Part shown: in pieces, positions 25,229 to 34,497 of the stretch
Layout of the letters: each line of letters begins with the position of its first letter
Numbering within the stretch: the stretch's first letter is position 1
Source of the DNA: Cyanobacteriota bacterium
GTDB lineage: Bacteria > Cyanobacteriota > Cyanobacteriia > PCC-6307 > Cyanobiaceae
Reading direction: 5' to 3'
Length of the DNA stretch: 64,000 nucleotides
NCBI GenBank assembly: GCA_026389335.1
Contig: JAPLIB010000096.1
Coordinates: 1 to 64,000 of the forward strand
Notes under the pieces: generated by a model
Told to the model about the DNA's origin: nothing
What the model saw: only the letters and a program-made list of their open reading frames with translations
The model's database searches: none
Translations under genes and position numbers: made by a program

Positions 25229-27643
25229 GTGACCCTTTCCGCCCAACGTCCCCAGGCCACCGAGAACGAGCCGGGCTCCGGAAAGTCGCCGATCGACACC
25301 GGCCTGCAGGCTGTTGGCAGCGGCGCAGCGGTTAACGGCGCCCCAGGCACCAGCGCAACAGAAGCCGCCCCCGACAGTTTCCCGGCCACTGCGCCCGCCG
25401 CCAATCCGGTCTTCTATCGCACCTACAGCCGCAAAACCGCCACCGGACGGGAAAGCTGGCATGAGGTGGCTGAACGTAATCTCGAAGGTCTGCGGCGGCT
25501 TGGTCACCTCAGCGACGACGAGGTGAGCCTGCTGCGGCGCATGCAGCAGCAACAAAAGGCCCTGCCCTCCGGTCGCTGGCTGTGGATCGGTGGCACCGAC
25601 TGGATTGAGCGGCCCGAAAACTTTTCCGGCGCTTATAACTGCACCTCCACCAATCTGGTGGACTGGGAAGCCTTCGCCTTGATGATGGACCTGGCGATGA
25701 TGGGCTGCGGCACCGGCGCCGTCATCGAACCCCACCTGATTGAAAGGCTGCCGGTGATCCGCAATCAGCTGGTGGTGGAGGTGATCAGCGATATCGGCAT
25801 CACCCCGGCGGATCAACGCCAGGAGACCACCAGCCACAGCATCGACGACCACCGGGTGCGGATCAAGGTGGGTGACACCCGCGGCGGCTGGGTGGAGAGC
25901 TACCGGCTGCTGCTGCAGCTCTGCAGCGATCCCCGCTTCAGCGCCCCGATCCAGATTCAGGTGGACCTGGCCGATGTGCGCCCCGTGGGCGAAGGCCTCA
26001 AGGGATTCGGCGGCATGGCCAATCCGGTGAAGCTCAAGGATCTCTACGGGCGGGTGGCCCAGCTGCTCAACCAGGCCCGCGGCCGCCAGCTCAGCTCGGT
26101 GGAATGCTGTCTGCTGATTGATGAGGCCGCCGTCACGATCGTGGCCGGCAACATTCGCCGCAGCGCCGGGATGCGCCAGTTCGCCGCCGACGATGTCGCC
26201 GCCTCCAAGGCCAAGGACAATCTTTGGCAGCAGGACGGCGATGGCAACTGGCGCATTGATCCGGAGCGCGATGCCCTGCGCATGGCCAACCACACCCGGG
26301 TGTTCCACACCAGGCCCAGCCGCGAGGTGGTGCTGGAGGCGGTCAACAAACAGTTCCAGTCCGGCGAAGGGGCGATTCAGTTCGCCCCCGAGGCGATCGC
26401 CCGCTCCAATGCCGATCTGTTGCCCACCCCGGAGCTGCGCGAGGAGTTCATCGGCATCTACTGCGACCAGGGCAAGGAGGAAGCCGGCCGCTGGTTGCAA
26501 CTGCACCATCCCGGGGTCGAAGCCGCCGAGCTGGAGCATCGCCTTGGCCGCTATGGCCTCAATCCCTGCGGCGAAATCCTCGGTGCCGATTTTCACTGCA
26601 ATCTGGCCGAGATCCATCTCAATCAGATCGATCCCCACGACTACCGCGCCCAGGACGAAGCCTTCACCGCCGCCGGCATCGCCGTGGCCTGCCTGCTCAA
26701 CCATCGCTTTGAAGTGGAGCGCTATCGCCAGAGCCGCGCCTGGGATCCGATCGTGGGGGTGAGCTTCACCGGTCTGTTCGACTTCTTCGTGCATGCCTTC
26801 GGTACGCCCTGGCTGCAGTGGTGGGAAGCGGGCCGACCTGACAGCGAAGAAGGCCGGGCCTTCCGGGCTGAAGAAGCCCGCTACCTGGGCCGCTGGAAGG
26901 AGATCGTCAACCAGGCGGTGGGCGAATACTGCGATCGCCATGGCATCCGCCGCCCTAATCGCTGCACCACCGTGCAACCGGCCGGCACCAAGAGCCTGCT
27001 CACCGGCGCCAGCCCCGGCTGGCATCCCCCCAAGGCCCAGCGCTTCATCCGTCGCATCACCTTCCGCAAGAACGATCCGGTGGCTCTGGCCTGCATGGAC
27101 TACGGCTACACCATCGTGCCCAGTCAGTCGGATAAAGATGAGCAAGGGCGGCTCCTGGATGATCCGTTTGATCCCCGCTGCACCGAATGGCTGGTGGAGA
27201 TTCCCACGGAAGTGAGCTGGGCCAAAATTCCCGGAGCCGACAAGGTGGAAATCAACAACTTCTCTGCCCTGGCCCAATTTGACTTCTACATGCAAGTGCA
27301 GCAGCACTACACCGCTCATAACACCTCGGCCACGGTTGAATTCCGCGAGCATGAAATCGAGGGCCTGGCCGATGCCATCCATCGCGCCATCGACAACGGT
27401 CAGGGCTACATCTCTGCGGCCCTGCTGGCCCGCTTTGATGCCAACGCCACCTTCCCGCGGCTCCCGTTTGAACCGATCGATGAGGCTACCTATGCGCGCC
27501 TGACAGCCGAGGTGGTGGCACGGCGATGCACACCCGACTTCTTCGAGGCCCTGCGCCGCTATGACCGCGGTGAACTGATGGAAGCCGGGCCGGCCGGATG
27601 CGATTCCGATAAGTGCTTGCTGCCGCTAGCCCAGCCCTCCTGA
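25229..27643 (+). CDS. nrdJ: Adenosylcobalamin-dependent ribonucleotide reductase, class II monomeric
   Basis: This 804-residue enzyme reduces ribonucleotides using vitamin B12, as in Lactobacillus leichmannii and most picocyanobacteria. Landmarks are NPVFYRTYSRKTATGRESW, YNCTSTNLVDW with the first active-site Cys, GRYGLNPCGEILGADFHCNL (radical Cys and Glu, near residue 445), CTTVQPAGTKSLLTGASPGW, and the C-terminal Cys pair CDSDKC. The GTG at 25229 is used; the first 45 residues are low complexity, and the core begins near SFPATAPAANPVFY. Growth therefore depends on cobalamin. Confidence 0.95.
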   Translation: MTLSAQRPQATENEPGSGKSPIDTGLQAVGSGAAVNGAPGTSATEAAPDSFPATAPAANPVFYRTYSRKTATGRESWHEVAERNLEGLRRLGHLSDDEVSLLRRMQQQQKALPSGRWLWIGGTDWIERPENFSGAYNCTSTNLVDWEAFALMMDLAMMGCGTGAVIEPHLIERLPVIRNQLVVEVISDIGITPADQRQETTSHSIDDHRVRIKVGDTRGGWVESYRLLLQLCSDPRFSAPIQIQVDLADVRPVGEGLKGFGGMANPVKLKDLYGRVAQLLNQARGRQLSSVECCLLIDEAAVTIVAGNIRRSAGMRQFAADDVAASKAKDNLWQQDGDGNWRIDPERDALRMANHTRVFHTRPSREVVLEAVNKQFQSGEGAIQFAPEAIARSNADLLPTPELREEFIGIYCDQGKEEAGRWLQLHHPGVEAAELEHRLGRYGLNPCGEILGADFHCNLAEIHLNQIDPHDYRAQDEAFTAAGIAVACLLNHRFEVERYRQSRAWDPIVGVSFTGLFDFFVHAFGTPWLQWWEAGRPDSEEGRAFRAEEARYLGRWKEIVNQAVGEYCDRHGIRRPNRCTTVQPAGTKSLLTGASPGWHPPKAQRFIRRITFRKNDPVALACMDYGYTIVPSQSDKDEQGRLLDDPFDPRCTEWLVEIPTEVSWAKIPGADKVEINNFSALAQFDFYMQVQQHYTAHNTSATVEFREHEIEGLADAIHRAIDNGQGYISAALLARFDANATFPRLPFEPIDEATYARLTAEVVARRCTPDFFEALRRYDRGELMEAGPAGCDSDKCLLPLAQPS

Positions 27644-27906
27644 GGGCTACGGGCGAATTGTCTGAGGGGCGATTATCCGGCGATAACGCACCCGGAGCCT
27701 GGCCACCAACAAAGCCACAGCCATCAATCGAACCGTGCTGACCCGCGCTTTGTTAGCCCAGCAAGATCACAGCCTGATATCGAATCAGCCAGCCTGAAAT
27801 ACTGGACATCAAGCAACCTCAGCGACGATTGGAGCCACCGATCGCGCTGTATTTATTGACCTGACAACAGGGTGCGACCCTCAAGCTGCCGCCCTTCTAC
27901 GATGCT

Positions 27907-27922
27907 GTGAGTAAATGCTCAC
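27907..27922 (+). promoter_or_regulatory. Palindrome at the start of the EmrA-like gene, operator candidate
   Basis: GTGAGTAAATGCTCAC has GTGAG and CTCAC arms, a 5-bp inverted repeat with a 6-base centre. It ends 5 bases before the ATG at 27928. A TetR-family regulator is encoded 3 kb downstream, and such efflux operons are often repressed through a palindrome at the promoter or start. No second copy was seen near the tetR gene. The match to TetR-type operators is inference. Confidence 0.4.
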
Positions 27923-27927
27923 TTCTG

Positions 27928-29118
27928 ATGGTGGCCGCTCCCGCCGAGGGCTCGCAGCAACGCAACGCCGAGAAACTCTCCGTAGCCGCCGGCGACAACA
28001 GCAATGCCGGCACGCCCGAGGTGACAGGCTCCAGCGCAGCCCAAGCGGCCTTGACCAATCCGCCGCGACCTGGAGGCAATCCCCAGGGCCGCAAACTGCT
28101 GCTGGCGGTGCTGGCCCTGCTGGCTGCCGGTGGCGTGGGTGGTTGGCTTATCAGCCACTGGGGCCTCGAAGAAACCGACAACGCTCAGTTGCAGGCCAAT
28201 CTCACTGAGATCTCCAGCCGCGTGCCGGGCACCATCGTGCGCGTGCCCGTCCAGGACAACCAGGAGGTGCAACGCGGCGATCTGCTGGTGAGCCTCGATC
28301 CGCGCGATGCCCGAGCGCGGCTGCTGCAGGCCCAGGCCGATCTGGTGGTGGCCGAACGGGAGGCCCAGGCGATGCGCGCCCAGGCCGGTTCCACCGCCAG
28401 TCGCGCCGCTGCTGCGGGCAATGAGGCCCTGGCGGCCCAGCAGAGCGCCAGGGGCGAACTGACCAGGGCCGCCGCCGATCTACGCCGGCTGGAGTTCCTG
28501 GTGAAACAGGGGGGCGTTTCCCAGCAGGACCTCGAACAGGCCCGGGCCACCTTCCTCAAAGCCCAGGGGGATTGGACCAGCAGCCGTGCCAGCGGCCAGA
28601 GCGCCCAGGCCAGTCTCAGCGAGGTGGGGGTTGACGTGCAGAAGGCGGCAGCGGCCACCGCCAAGGTGCAGCAGGCCGCCGCCGCCCTTGCCCGCGCCCG
28701 GCTTGAGCTCTCCTACGACCAGATGCTGGCGCCCACGCCTGGTCGGGTCGGGGCGCGCACGGCTGAACCCGGCCGACAGGTGCAACCGGGCCAACCGCTG
28801 ATGACCCTGGTGAGCAGCACTCCCTGGGTGGAGGCCAACTTCAAGGAAACGCAGTTGCAAGCGCTCTATCCAGGCCAGAGCGCCGAAGTGCGCCTCGATG
28901 CCTTCCCCGGCCGGGTGCTGCAGGGGCGGGTGGTCAGCCTGGCGCCAGCCTCGGGGGCTCGGTTTGCCCTGCTGCCGCCGGAAAACGCCACCGGCAACTT
29001 CACCAAGGTGGTGCAGCGTGTCACCGTGCGAATCGCCCTCGATCCCCGCATCGATCCGGCGATCAAGGCCCAGCTGGTGCCCGGCCTCTCCGCCAATGTG
29101 CGTGTGCAGCGCCGATGA
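27928..29118 (+). CDS. HlyD/EmrA-family periplasmic adaptor of an efflux pump
   Basis: This is an inner-membrane-anchored adaptor of about 396 residues. One membrane segment (LLLAVLALLAAGGVGGWLIS) is followed by the lipoyl half-motif NLTEISSRVPGTIVRVPVQD, long alpha-helical hairpin segments with Ala/Gln-rich coiled coil, and the second lipoyl half and beta barrel (MLAPTPGRVGARTAEPGRQV). A GTG at 27907 would add seven residues but lies inside a palindrome. The stop overlaps the transporter start (ATGA). With EmrB-like DHA2 transporters these proteins export drugs or fatty-acid-like compounds. Confidence 0.85.
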   Translation: MVAAPAEGSQQRNAEKLSVAAGDNSNAGTPEVTGSSAAQAALTNPPRPGGNPQGRKLLLAVLALLAAGGVGGWLISHWGLEETDNAQLQANLTEISSRVPGTIVRVPVQDNQEVQRGDLLVSLDPRDARARLLQAQADLVVAEREAQAMRAQAGSTASRAAAAGNEALAAQQSARGELTRAAADLRRLEFLVKQGGVSQQDLEQARATFLKAQGDWTSSRASGQSAQASLSEVGVDVQKAAAATAKVQQAAAALARARLELSYDQMLAPTPGRVGARTAEPGRQVQPGQPLMTLVSSTPWVEANFKETQLQALYPGQSAEVRLDAFPGRVLQGRVVSLAPASGARFALLPPENATGNFTKVVQRVTVRIALDPRIDPAIKAQLVPGLSANVRVQRR

Positions 29119-30737
29119 GCGGTGCCGCTCTGAATGGGGTCCCGCTGAACGGGAGCGCGCTGCATGGGGCAGGTCCTGAGCTCCCCAACCAGCTCACCCT
29201 GCGCCAGTGGTTGATCATCCTCACCGCCTCAATCGGCGCCCTGCTGGAGATCATCGACGTCAGCATCACCAACGTGGCGCTGATCCAGATCCAGGCCAAT
29301 CTCGGCGCCACCTTGGCCGAGGTGGGCTGGGTGGTCACCGGCTATGCCATGGCCAGTGTGATCATGATTCCGTTGAGTGAATGGCTCGGGGAGCTGTTCG
29401 GCCAGCGCAACTACTTCGTCTTCTGTCTGCTCGGCTTCACCGGCGCTTCGGTGCTCTGTGGCCTGGCCCCGAATCTGACCGTGCTGGTGCTGGCCCGGAT
29501 CCTGCAGGGGCTGCTGGGGGGGGGGCTGCTGCCCAAGGCCCAGGCGATCATCTTCCGCACCGTGCCCAAACAGCTGCAGGGCGTCGGTCAGGCGGTGTTC
29601 GGCATCGTCGTGCTGGCCGGCCCGGCCCTCGGCCCCACCCTGGGCGGCCTGCTCACCGACCTGCTCGGCTGGCGCTGGATCTTCTTCATCAATGTGCCCT
29701 TCGGCCTGCTCACCGTGGTGATGGCGCTGGCCTTCATGGAACAGGATCAGGGCCGCGAGCCCTCCGGCCGCTATGGCGGCCGCATCGACTGGTCCGGCAT
29801 TGCCCTGATGGCGATGAGCCTGGGCAGCCTGCAGCTGGTGCTTGAACAGGGCCATCAATACGACTGGTTTGACAATCAGGGCATCCGCCAGCTGGCCCTG
29901 CTGGCGGCGATCGGCCTGCCGCTGTTTGTGTGGTGGGAACTGCGCTGTCTCAATCCAGCGGTGGATCTGCGGGTGCTGCGACACCGCTCTCTGGCGGCCG
30001 GCAGCGTGTTCTCGTTTGTGCTCGGAATCGGCCTCTACGGCACGGTATTCGTGGTGCCGATCTTCGCCCAGTCGGTGCTCGGCTACACCGCCACCCAGAC
30101 CGGCCTGCTGATGTTGCCGGGCGCCCTCGCCTCGGCGGTAACGATGGCGTTACTGGGGAAAGTGATCAATCGCTTCGACCCCCGCCTGCTGATCGCCGTG
30201 GGAGCCCTGTTGATGGTGCTCACCATGACCAGCCTGGCGACGATCGGCCCGGATACGGGCGAGCGCAGTCTGTTCTGGCCCCTGATCATGCGCGGCTCCA
30301 CCACCGTGATGATGTTTCTGCCGCTGAGCCTGGCCACCCTCGGGCCCTTGCCCAAGCATGACGTCGGTTCTGGCAGCGGCTTCTACAACCTCACTCGCCA
30401 GCTCGGGGGAACCTTCGGCATCGCCGTGCTCACCGTGGTGCTCGACCATCAGCAGGCCGTGCATCGGGCCCAGCTGCTGGAGCATCTGGGCAACACCAAC
30501 CCGATGGTGGTCCAGCACCTGCTTCGGTTGCGGGAATTTCTGGCGGTCCGGGGAATGATGCGTGGCCAGGGGGATCAGCAGGCCCTGGAAATCCTCAGCC
30601 GCCAGGTGGATCTGCAGGCGGCGCTACTGGCCTTCGGCGATGTCTTCCGTCTCGTGGCATTGGTGTTCCTGTTGGCGATTCCCCTGGTGCTGCTGCTGGG
30701 CCGGCCGGAGCCGGCCCGCTCCTACCCCGGTCACTGA
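29115..30737 (+). CDS. DHA2-family MFS multidrug transporter (EmrB-like)
   Basis: This 540-residue proton-driven exporter has about 14 membrane segments. It has LLEIIDVSITNVALIQIQAN (motif D1 region), GWVVTGYAMASVIMIPLSEW with the motif A-type loop, and GPALGPTLGGLLTDLLGWRW (motif C). A run of ten G residues at 29516-29525 encodes part of LLGGGLLPK. It is coupled to the EmrA-like gene. A convergent TetR regulator follows after about 160 bases of repeats. Confidence 0.9.
   Translation: MSGAALNGVPLNGSALHGAGPELPNQLTLRQWLIILTASIGALLEIIDVSITNVALIQIQANLGATLAEVGWVVTGYAMASVIMIPLSEWLGELFGQRNYFVFCLLGFTGASVLCGLAPNLTVLVLARILQGLLGGGLLPKAQAIIFRTVPKQLQGVGQAVFGIVVLAGPALGPTLGGLLTDLLGWRWIFFINVPFGLLTVVMALAFMEQDQGREPSGRYGGRIDWSGIALMAMSLGSLQLVLEQGHQYDWFDNQGIRQLALLAAIGLPLFVWWELRCLNPAVDLRVLRHRSLAAGSVFSFVLGIGLYGTVFVVPIFAQSVLGYTATQTGLLMLPGALASAVTMALLGKVINRFDPRLLIAVGALLMVLTMTSLATIGPDTGERSLFWPLIMRGSTTVMMFLPLSLATLGPLPKHDVGSGSGFYNLTRQLGGTFGIAVLTVVLDHQQAVHRAQLLEHLGNTNPMVVQHLLRLREFLAVRGMMRGQGDQQALEILSRQVDLQAALLAFGDVFRLVALVFLLAIPLVLLLGRPEPARSYPGH
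29516..29525 (+). repeat. Poly-G tract (G10) inside the EmrB-like gene
   Basis: Ten consecutive G residues span three Gly codons. Slippage by one base would truncate the transporter after about 135 residues, so the tract could act as a switch. In the sequence given the frame is intact. Confidence 0.7.
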
Positions 30738-30764
30738 AGCCGCGGTCGGCTTCAGCTCAGCCAC

Positions 30765-30890
30765 CTTCAAACTCCGATCCTCTTCATCCTGTCCTCTTCA
30801 AACTCTGGCCCGCTTCAACCTCCCGCCAGATTCAAACTCCAGCCATGGTCATGCTCCAGCGATGGTCAAGCTCCAGCCAGGTTCAGACGT
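30765..30890. repeat. Degenerate short direct repeats between emrB-like and tetR genes
   Basis: The spacer repeats TTCAAACTCC-like words: TTCAAACTCC, TTCAAACTCT, TTCAACCTCC and again TTCAAACTCC, followed by related GGTCATGCTCC and GGTCAAGCTCC. It lies between convergent genes. No hairpin with a T-run is seen, so termination would have to be by another route. Confidence 0.6.
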
Positions 30891-30899
30891 TGATCGGGT

Positions 30900-31526
30900 T
30901 CAACAGCCCACTCTTGGCAGCAGCAACGGCAGGGCCTCGCGGGTGCGCGTCGTCAGCTCCGCGAGGGTGCCGTGAACAAGGGCCTGCAGCATCAACCCCT
31001 CGCAGCAGGCCAGCAACAGATTGGCAAGGGCCGCCTCCGGCAGCGGCGAGCGCAGCATCCCCTGCGACACAGCCACCGCCAGCAGCACGCTGAGCCGCTG
31101 GCGGAAGCGGGCCATGAAGGCCCTGGCCTCCTCCCGTGCTGGGCTCGGCTGGGGGCGCTGCAATTCCGCGAAAAACATGCGCAGCAGGCCGGGGTACTGC
31201 CGCACGAAGTCCCCGTGCAGCAGCAGCAGTTGCTCCACCTCGTGCAGCGGATCAACCCCGCCCTGGGCGGCGAGGGCCGTGAAGCGTTGCTCCAGCTCAT
31301 CCGTGGCCCAGCGCACCGATTCGGCCCAGAGCGCATCGCGGCTGGGGAAATGGCGAAACAAGGCGGCGTGGCTGGTGCCCATGCGCAGGGCAATGGCCGC
31401 CGTGCTGATCTGATCAGGCGCGGTTTCAGCCGCGAGCTCAACCAAGGCCTGCACCGCCAGGTTCCGGCGTTCGGCGGCGGGAAGCGCGGCGGCCCTGGGC
31501 ACAGCGTCGTCCGAATCAGCTCGCAA
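30900..31526 (-). CDS. TetR/AcrR-family transcriptional regulator
   Basis: This 208-residue regulator has the helix-turn-helix ISTAAIALRMGTSHAALFRHF preceded by NLAVQALVELAAETAPDQ. The C-terminal ligand domain is helical, with FVRQYPGLLRMFFAEL. It is convergent with the efflux operon and divergent from the secreted protein and ABC exporter genes, so it could control either. The candidate operator at 27907 favours the efflux pump. Confidence 0.85.
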   Translation of the reverse strand: MRADSDDAVPRAAALPAAERRNLAVQALVELAAETAPDQISTAAIALRMGTSHAALFRHFPSRDALWAESVRWATDELEQRFTALAAQGGVDPLHEVEQLLLLHGDFVRQYPGLLRMFFAELQRPQPSPAREEARAFMARFRQRLSVLLAVAVSQGMLRSPLPEAALANLLLACCEGLMLQALVHGTLAELTTRTREALPLLLPRVGC

Positions 31527-31690
31527 TCTAGGCAGCTTGGCCGATTTACCCTGTCAGCCCGGCCCCTTCGCGGGCCAGCCGCCCGCTTTCCGCCATCGAT
31601 TGGCCTCGCCCCAACCGTTTCCGTGCCAGCCAGGGCCGCCGATCGATCCTGAGCCTCAGCTTCGCCTCCCTTACCGCCGCCCTGGCGCTG

Positions 31691-32119
31691 GTGCTGTCTT
31701 CCCCGGCGCTGGCCCTGGAGCTGAGCCGCTGCCGAGCGCTGCGCGAACAACGGGAGGCCCTGGCCAGCAAGGCCATGGCGGCCGAGCTGATCCTGGTGCG
31801 CCAGGTGCGCGAGCGGATCTGCGGCCAACTCAGCCGCCAGGCAGACCGGGCGAATGCCAATGAACTGCCACTGGCGGTTGGCGGCGGCGAGCCCGCCACG
31901 GACTACCAGGCCTGGATCCAGTGCCGGCAGCAGTCGGAACAGGTGCTGAAGGCCAGTCACCCGGTTCGCTATCGCAATCGCCTTGGCTTCACCTACTACA
32001 CCACCAGCGGGGCCTCTCTGGCACGCCGCGCCGATGACGTGCAGCGCAGCTTGCTGGCCGAGGCCTGTCCGGCCTGGCTGCGCGGGGAGCCCGAACCCGC
32101 CAGCGCGCCCCCCAGATGA
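31691..32119 (+). CDS. Small exported protein, function unknown
   Basis: The conserved part reads ALELSRCRALREQREALASK, with four cysteines in the mature region, and YRNRLGFTYYTTSGASLARR. The in-frame sequence upstream of the GTG at 31691 encodes a good signal peptide (SILSLSFASLTAALALVLSS then PALA), but no ATG, GTG or TTG precedes it in that frame back to the TAG at 31529. The true start may be an unusual codon, or there may be a 5' frameshift. It overlaps the ABC exporter start by four bases, so the two are coupled. Confidence 0.5.
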   Translation: MLSSPALALELSRCRALREQREALASKAMAAELILVRQVRERICGQLSRQADRANANELPLAVGGGEPATDYQAWIQCRQQSEQVLKASHPVRYRNRLGFTYYTTSGASLARRADDVQRSLLAEACPAWLRGEPEPASAPPR

Positions 32120-34497
32120 CCCCCTCCCTGAGCCGCTTCATCGGCGACTTCGCCGCCCTCAGCGATGGCTTTCTGCTGCCGCCGGTCCGGAGCCGGCGCT
32201 GGCGCCACTGGCTGCGTCTGCTGCCCACGGCCGCCGGCGTTGCCCTGGGCACGGCGGTGCTACAGCTGGGCGCCTTCATCCTGGCGGCGCAAGTCCTGCT
32301 GGGGATGGATCGCCTCAGCCTCGCCTTCCCCTATCTGCAGCCGGCCTTGGATCTGTTTCTGCAGGATCGGCACTGGCTGCTGGCGCTGCTGCTCACGGTC
32401 CTCAGCCTGGGGGGACTACTGCTGCAACTGGGCGCCATGGCCCCGCCGCTGCGCCATCGCTGGCTGGCCCTGGCAGTGCTGCTGGGCCTGCTGGTGCTTA
32501 CGACGGCCGTGGATGTGGCGTTCACCGAGGGCAACGGCGCCGTGATGGATGCTCTCAACCGCCGCAGTGCCGACGCCTTCTGGGGTACGGCGGCCGGACT
32601 GGTGGCTATCTATCTGCTCACCCTACCAATCCAGTTCCTCAACATCTACGGCCAGCAGCGCTTCGCCCTCGCCTGGCGCGATGCCAGTACCAACGCCATG
32701 GCTCGGAGCTATCTGCAGGGGCTCAACTACTACCGCCTTGAAGCGGAGGGGCCGCTGCTGGATCGACTCGACAATCCCGACCAACGCATCGCCGAGGACA
32801 TCCAGCGCAGTGTGGCCAGCTCCACCGACCTGGCCTTCGGCTTCAGCGCTTCGCTGCTGGCTCTGGCCGCCTACATCGTGGTGTTGATCGGCATCAGCAA
32901 CACCCTGGTGGTCACCCTGCTGATCGCCACCTTGATCGGCAACGGCGTGATCGTGAAGCTGGTGCGCCGGCTGGCGGGTCTCAACTTCCATCAGCAGGCC
33001 CTGGAAGCGGAGTTCCGCTTTGCGTTGGTGCACATCCGCAACAACGCCGAGAAGATTGCCTTTTTGCGCGGCGAACAACCGATTGGCCTGGAATTGCGCC
33101 GGCGCTTCAACCGCCTGCTTTTCAATCTCGAACGCCTGATCCGCTGGCGCGCCCTGGTGGCCCAAAGCAGTGGCCTATATGCCTTTCTGATGCAGTTCGT
33201 GCCTTATCTGGTGCTGTCGGTGGCCTACTTCGCCGGCCGTGTCAGCCTGGGACAGCTCACCGTGGCCAGCATCGCCTTCAGCCAGGTGCAGTCTTCCCTG
33301 TCTTTCCTGATCGATCGCGCCGACAGCTTCGCCGGACTGTTCGCCAGCATCGAGCGGATCGGCAGCCTCAGTCAGGCACTGGGCCACGGCCTCGAAACCC
33401 TGGGCGATCCCGCCAGTCTCCAGGGTAAGAAGACCCCGGCACCTATCAGCGTGCGGGGGATCGGCCCGGAAAGCAGCGCCGGTGCCTTGGTTGCCGAGCC
33501 ACCCAACCAGCAGCCCCGCCTTGAAGAGCCGCTGATAGGCGACCAGCCCAGCGAAGGGCCATCCATTGACACGCCACTGCTCGGCGGGCGACGGATCGAT
33601 CAATCCCCCACCGCCGAGCCAGCGAGCAACAGGCCACCGGCTGACAGTCCACCAGCTGACAGTCCAGCGATCAAAACGCCGCAGTTCGCTAGACAACGAT
33701 TAAATGGGGAACGGAGCGAAGAGCTGCCCAACGCCCAGTCAGTCATCCCCAGAACGGAGATCCAACCGACAGGTGAACCGCCTGCTGTGCTTCGGCTCAA
33801 CGGGCTGACGGTCACCCCGCCGAACGGAACCGCCGCCCTGATCCGCCAGCTGAATCTGGTGATCGAGCCCGGCGATCGGCTGTTGATCACCGGCCCCAGC
33901 GGCTGCGGCAAAACCAGCCTGCTAAGGGTGCTCAGTGAGCTGGCCCCCGCCGCCGCCGGCTCGATCGAGCGCAGCGACACCCTGGCGATGCTGGTGTTGC
34001 CCCAGGCCCCGTACATGACCCTGGGCAGCCTCCGGCAGCAGATCCTCTTTCCCGGCGTCGCTGATACCAGAACCGTTACCGATAGCGGTCCCCATGGCCA
34101 TCCCGATGCCGCCGGCGGCGGAGCCGGTGCCGGAGTCATCGACGACACCCAGCTGCGCGCCATCCTGCGCCAGGTGCGCCTGGACAGCCTCGAGCAGCGC
34201 CATCCGGATCTAGCTGAAATCAGCGACTGGTCGCGGGTGCTTTCGGGCGGCGAACAGCAGCGCCTGGGCTTTGCCCGATTGCTGCTGCATCGGCCGACTC
34301 TGGCGGTGCTTGATGAGGCCACGAGCGCCCTCGATCTGGCCAGTGAAGCCCAGCTCTACGGCGATCTTGTTGCCCGCGGTTGCACCTTGATCAGTGTTGG
34401 CCATCGCACCAGCCTGCGGGCCTTCCACCAGCGGGAGCTGCGGTTCGATGGCCAGGGTGGCTGGACCCTGCAGCAGATCGCCTCAGATGGGCCATAA
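32116..34497 (+). CDS. ABC exporter, ABCD/SbmA-YddA type (fused permease-ATPase)
   Basis: This 793-residue half-transporter resembles the SbmA/BacA and YddA group, which moves peptides, B12 or very-long-chain acyl compounds. The membrane domain of six or more segments contains FWGTAAGLVAIYLLTLPIQF and EFRFALVHIRNNAEKIAFLR, the family EAA-like block. The ATPase domain has Walker A TGPSGCGKTS (about 593), signature LSGGEQQRLGFARLLL (about 710) and Walker B LAVLDEATSALD. An unusual linker of about 130 residues rich in Pro, Ser and Glu (roughly 435-565), with a PPADSPPADSP repeat, joins the domains. A second insert (GPHGHPDAAGGGAGAG) lies between the Q-loop and the signature. Confidence 0.85.
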   Translation: MTPSLSRFIGDFAALSDGFLLPPVRSRRWRHWLRLLPTAAGVALGTAVLQLGAFILAAQVLLGMDRLSLAFPYLQPALDLFLQDRHWLLALLLTVLSLGGLLLQLGAMAPPLRHRWLALAVLLGLLVLTTAVDVAFTEGNGAVMDALNRRSADAFWGTAAGLVAIYLLTLPIQFLNIYGQQRFALAWRDASTNAMARSYLQGLNYYRLEAEGPLLDRLDNPDQRIAEDIQRSVASSTDLAFGFSASLLALAAYIVVLIGISNTLVVTLLIATLIGNGVIVKLVRRLAGLNFHQQALEAEFRFALVHIRNNAEKIAFLRGEQPIGLELRRRFNRLLFNLERLIRWRALVAQSSGLYAFLMQFVPYLVLSVAYFAGRVSLGQLTVASIAFSQVQSSLSFLIDRADSFAGLFASIERIGSLSQALGHGLETLGDPASLQGKKTPAPISVRGIGPESSAGALVAEPPNQQPRLEEPLIGDQPSEGPSIDTPLLGGRRIDQSPTAEPASNRPPADSPPADSPAIKTPQFARQRLNGERSEELPNAQSVIPRTEIQPTGEPPAVLRLNGLTVTPPNGTAALIRQLNLVIEPGDRLLITGPSGCGKTSLLRVLSELAPAAAGSIERSDTLAMLVLPQAPYMTLGSLRQQILFPGVADTRTVTDSGPHGHPDAAGGGAGAGVIDDTQLRAILRQVRLDSLEQRHPDLAEISDWSRVLSGGEQQRLGFARLLLHRPTLAVLDEATSALDLASEAQLYGDLVARGCTLISVGHRTSLRAFHQRELRFDGQGGWTLQQIASDGP

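Noticed and set aside
25037-27382. 781-codon minus-strand open frame opposite nrdJ
   Set aside because: Length alone is impressive, but the sequence is low in family-like motifs and mirrors the codons of nrdJ.
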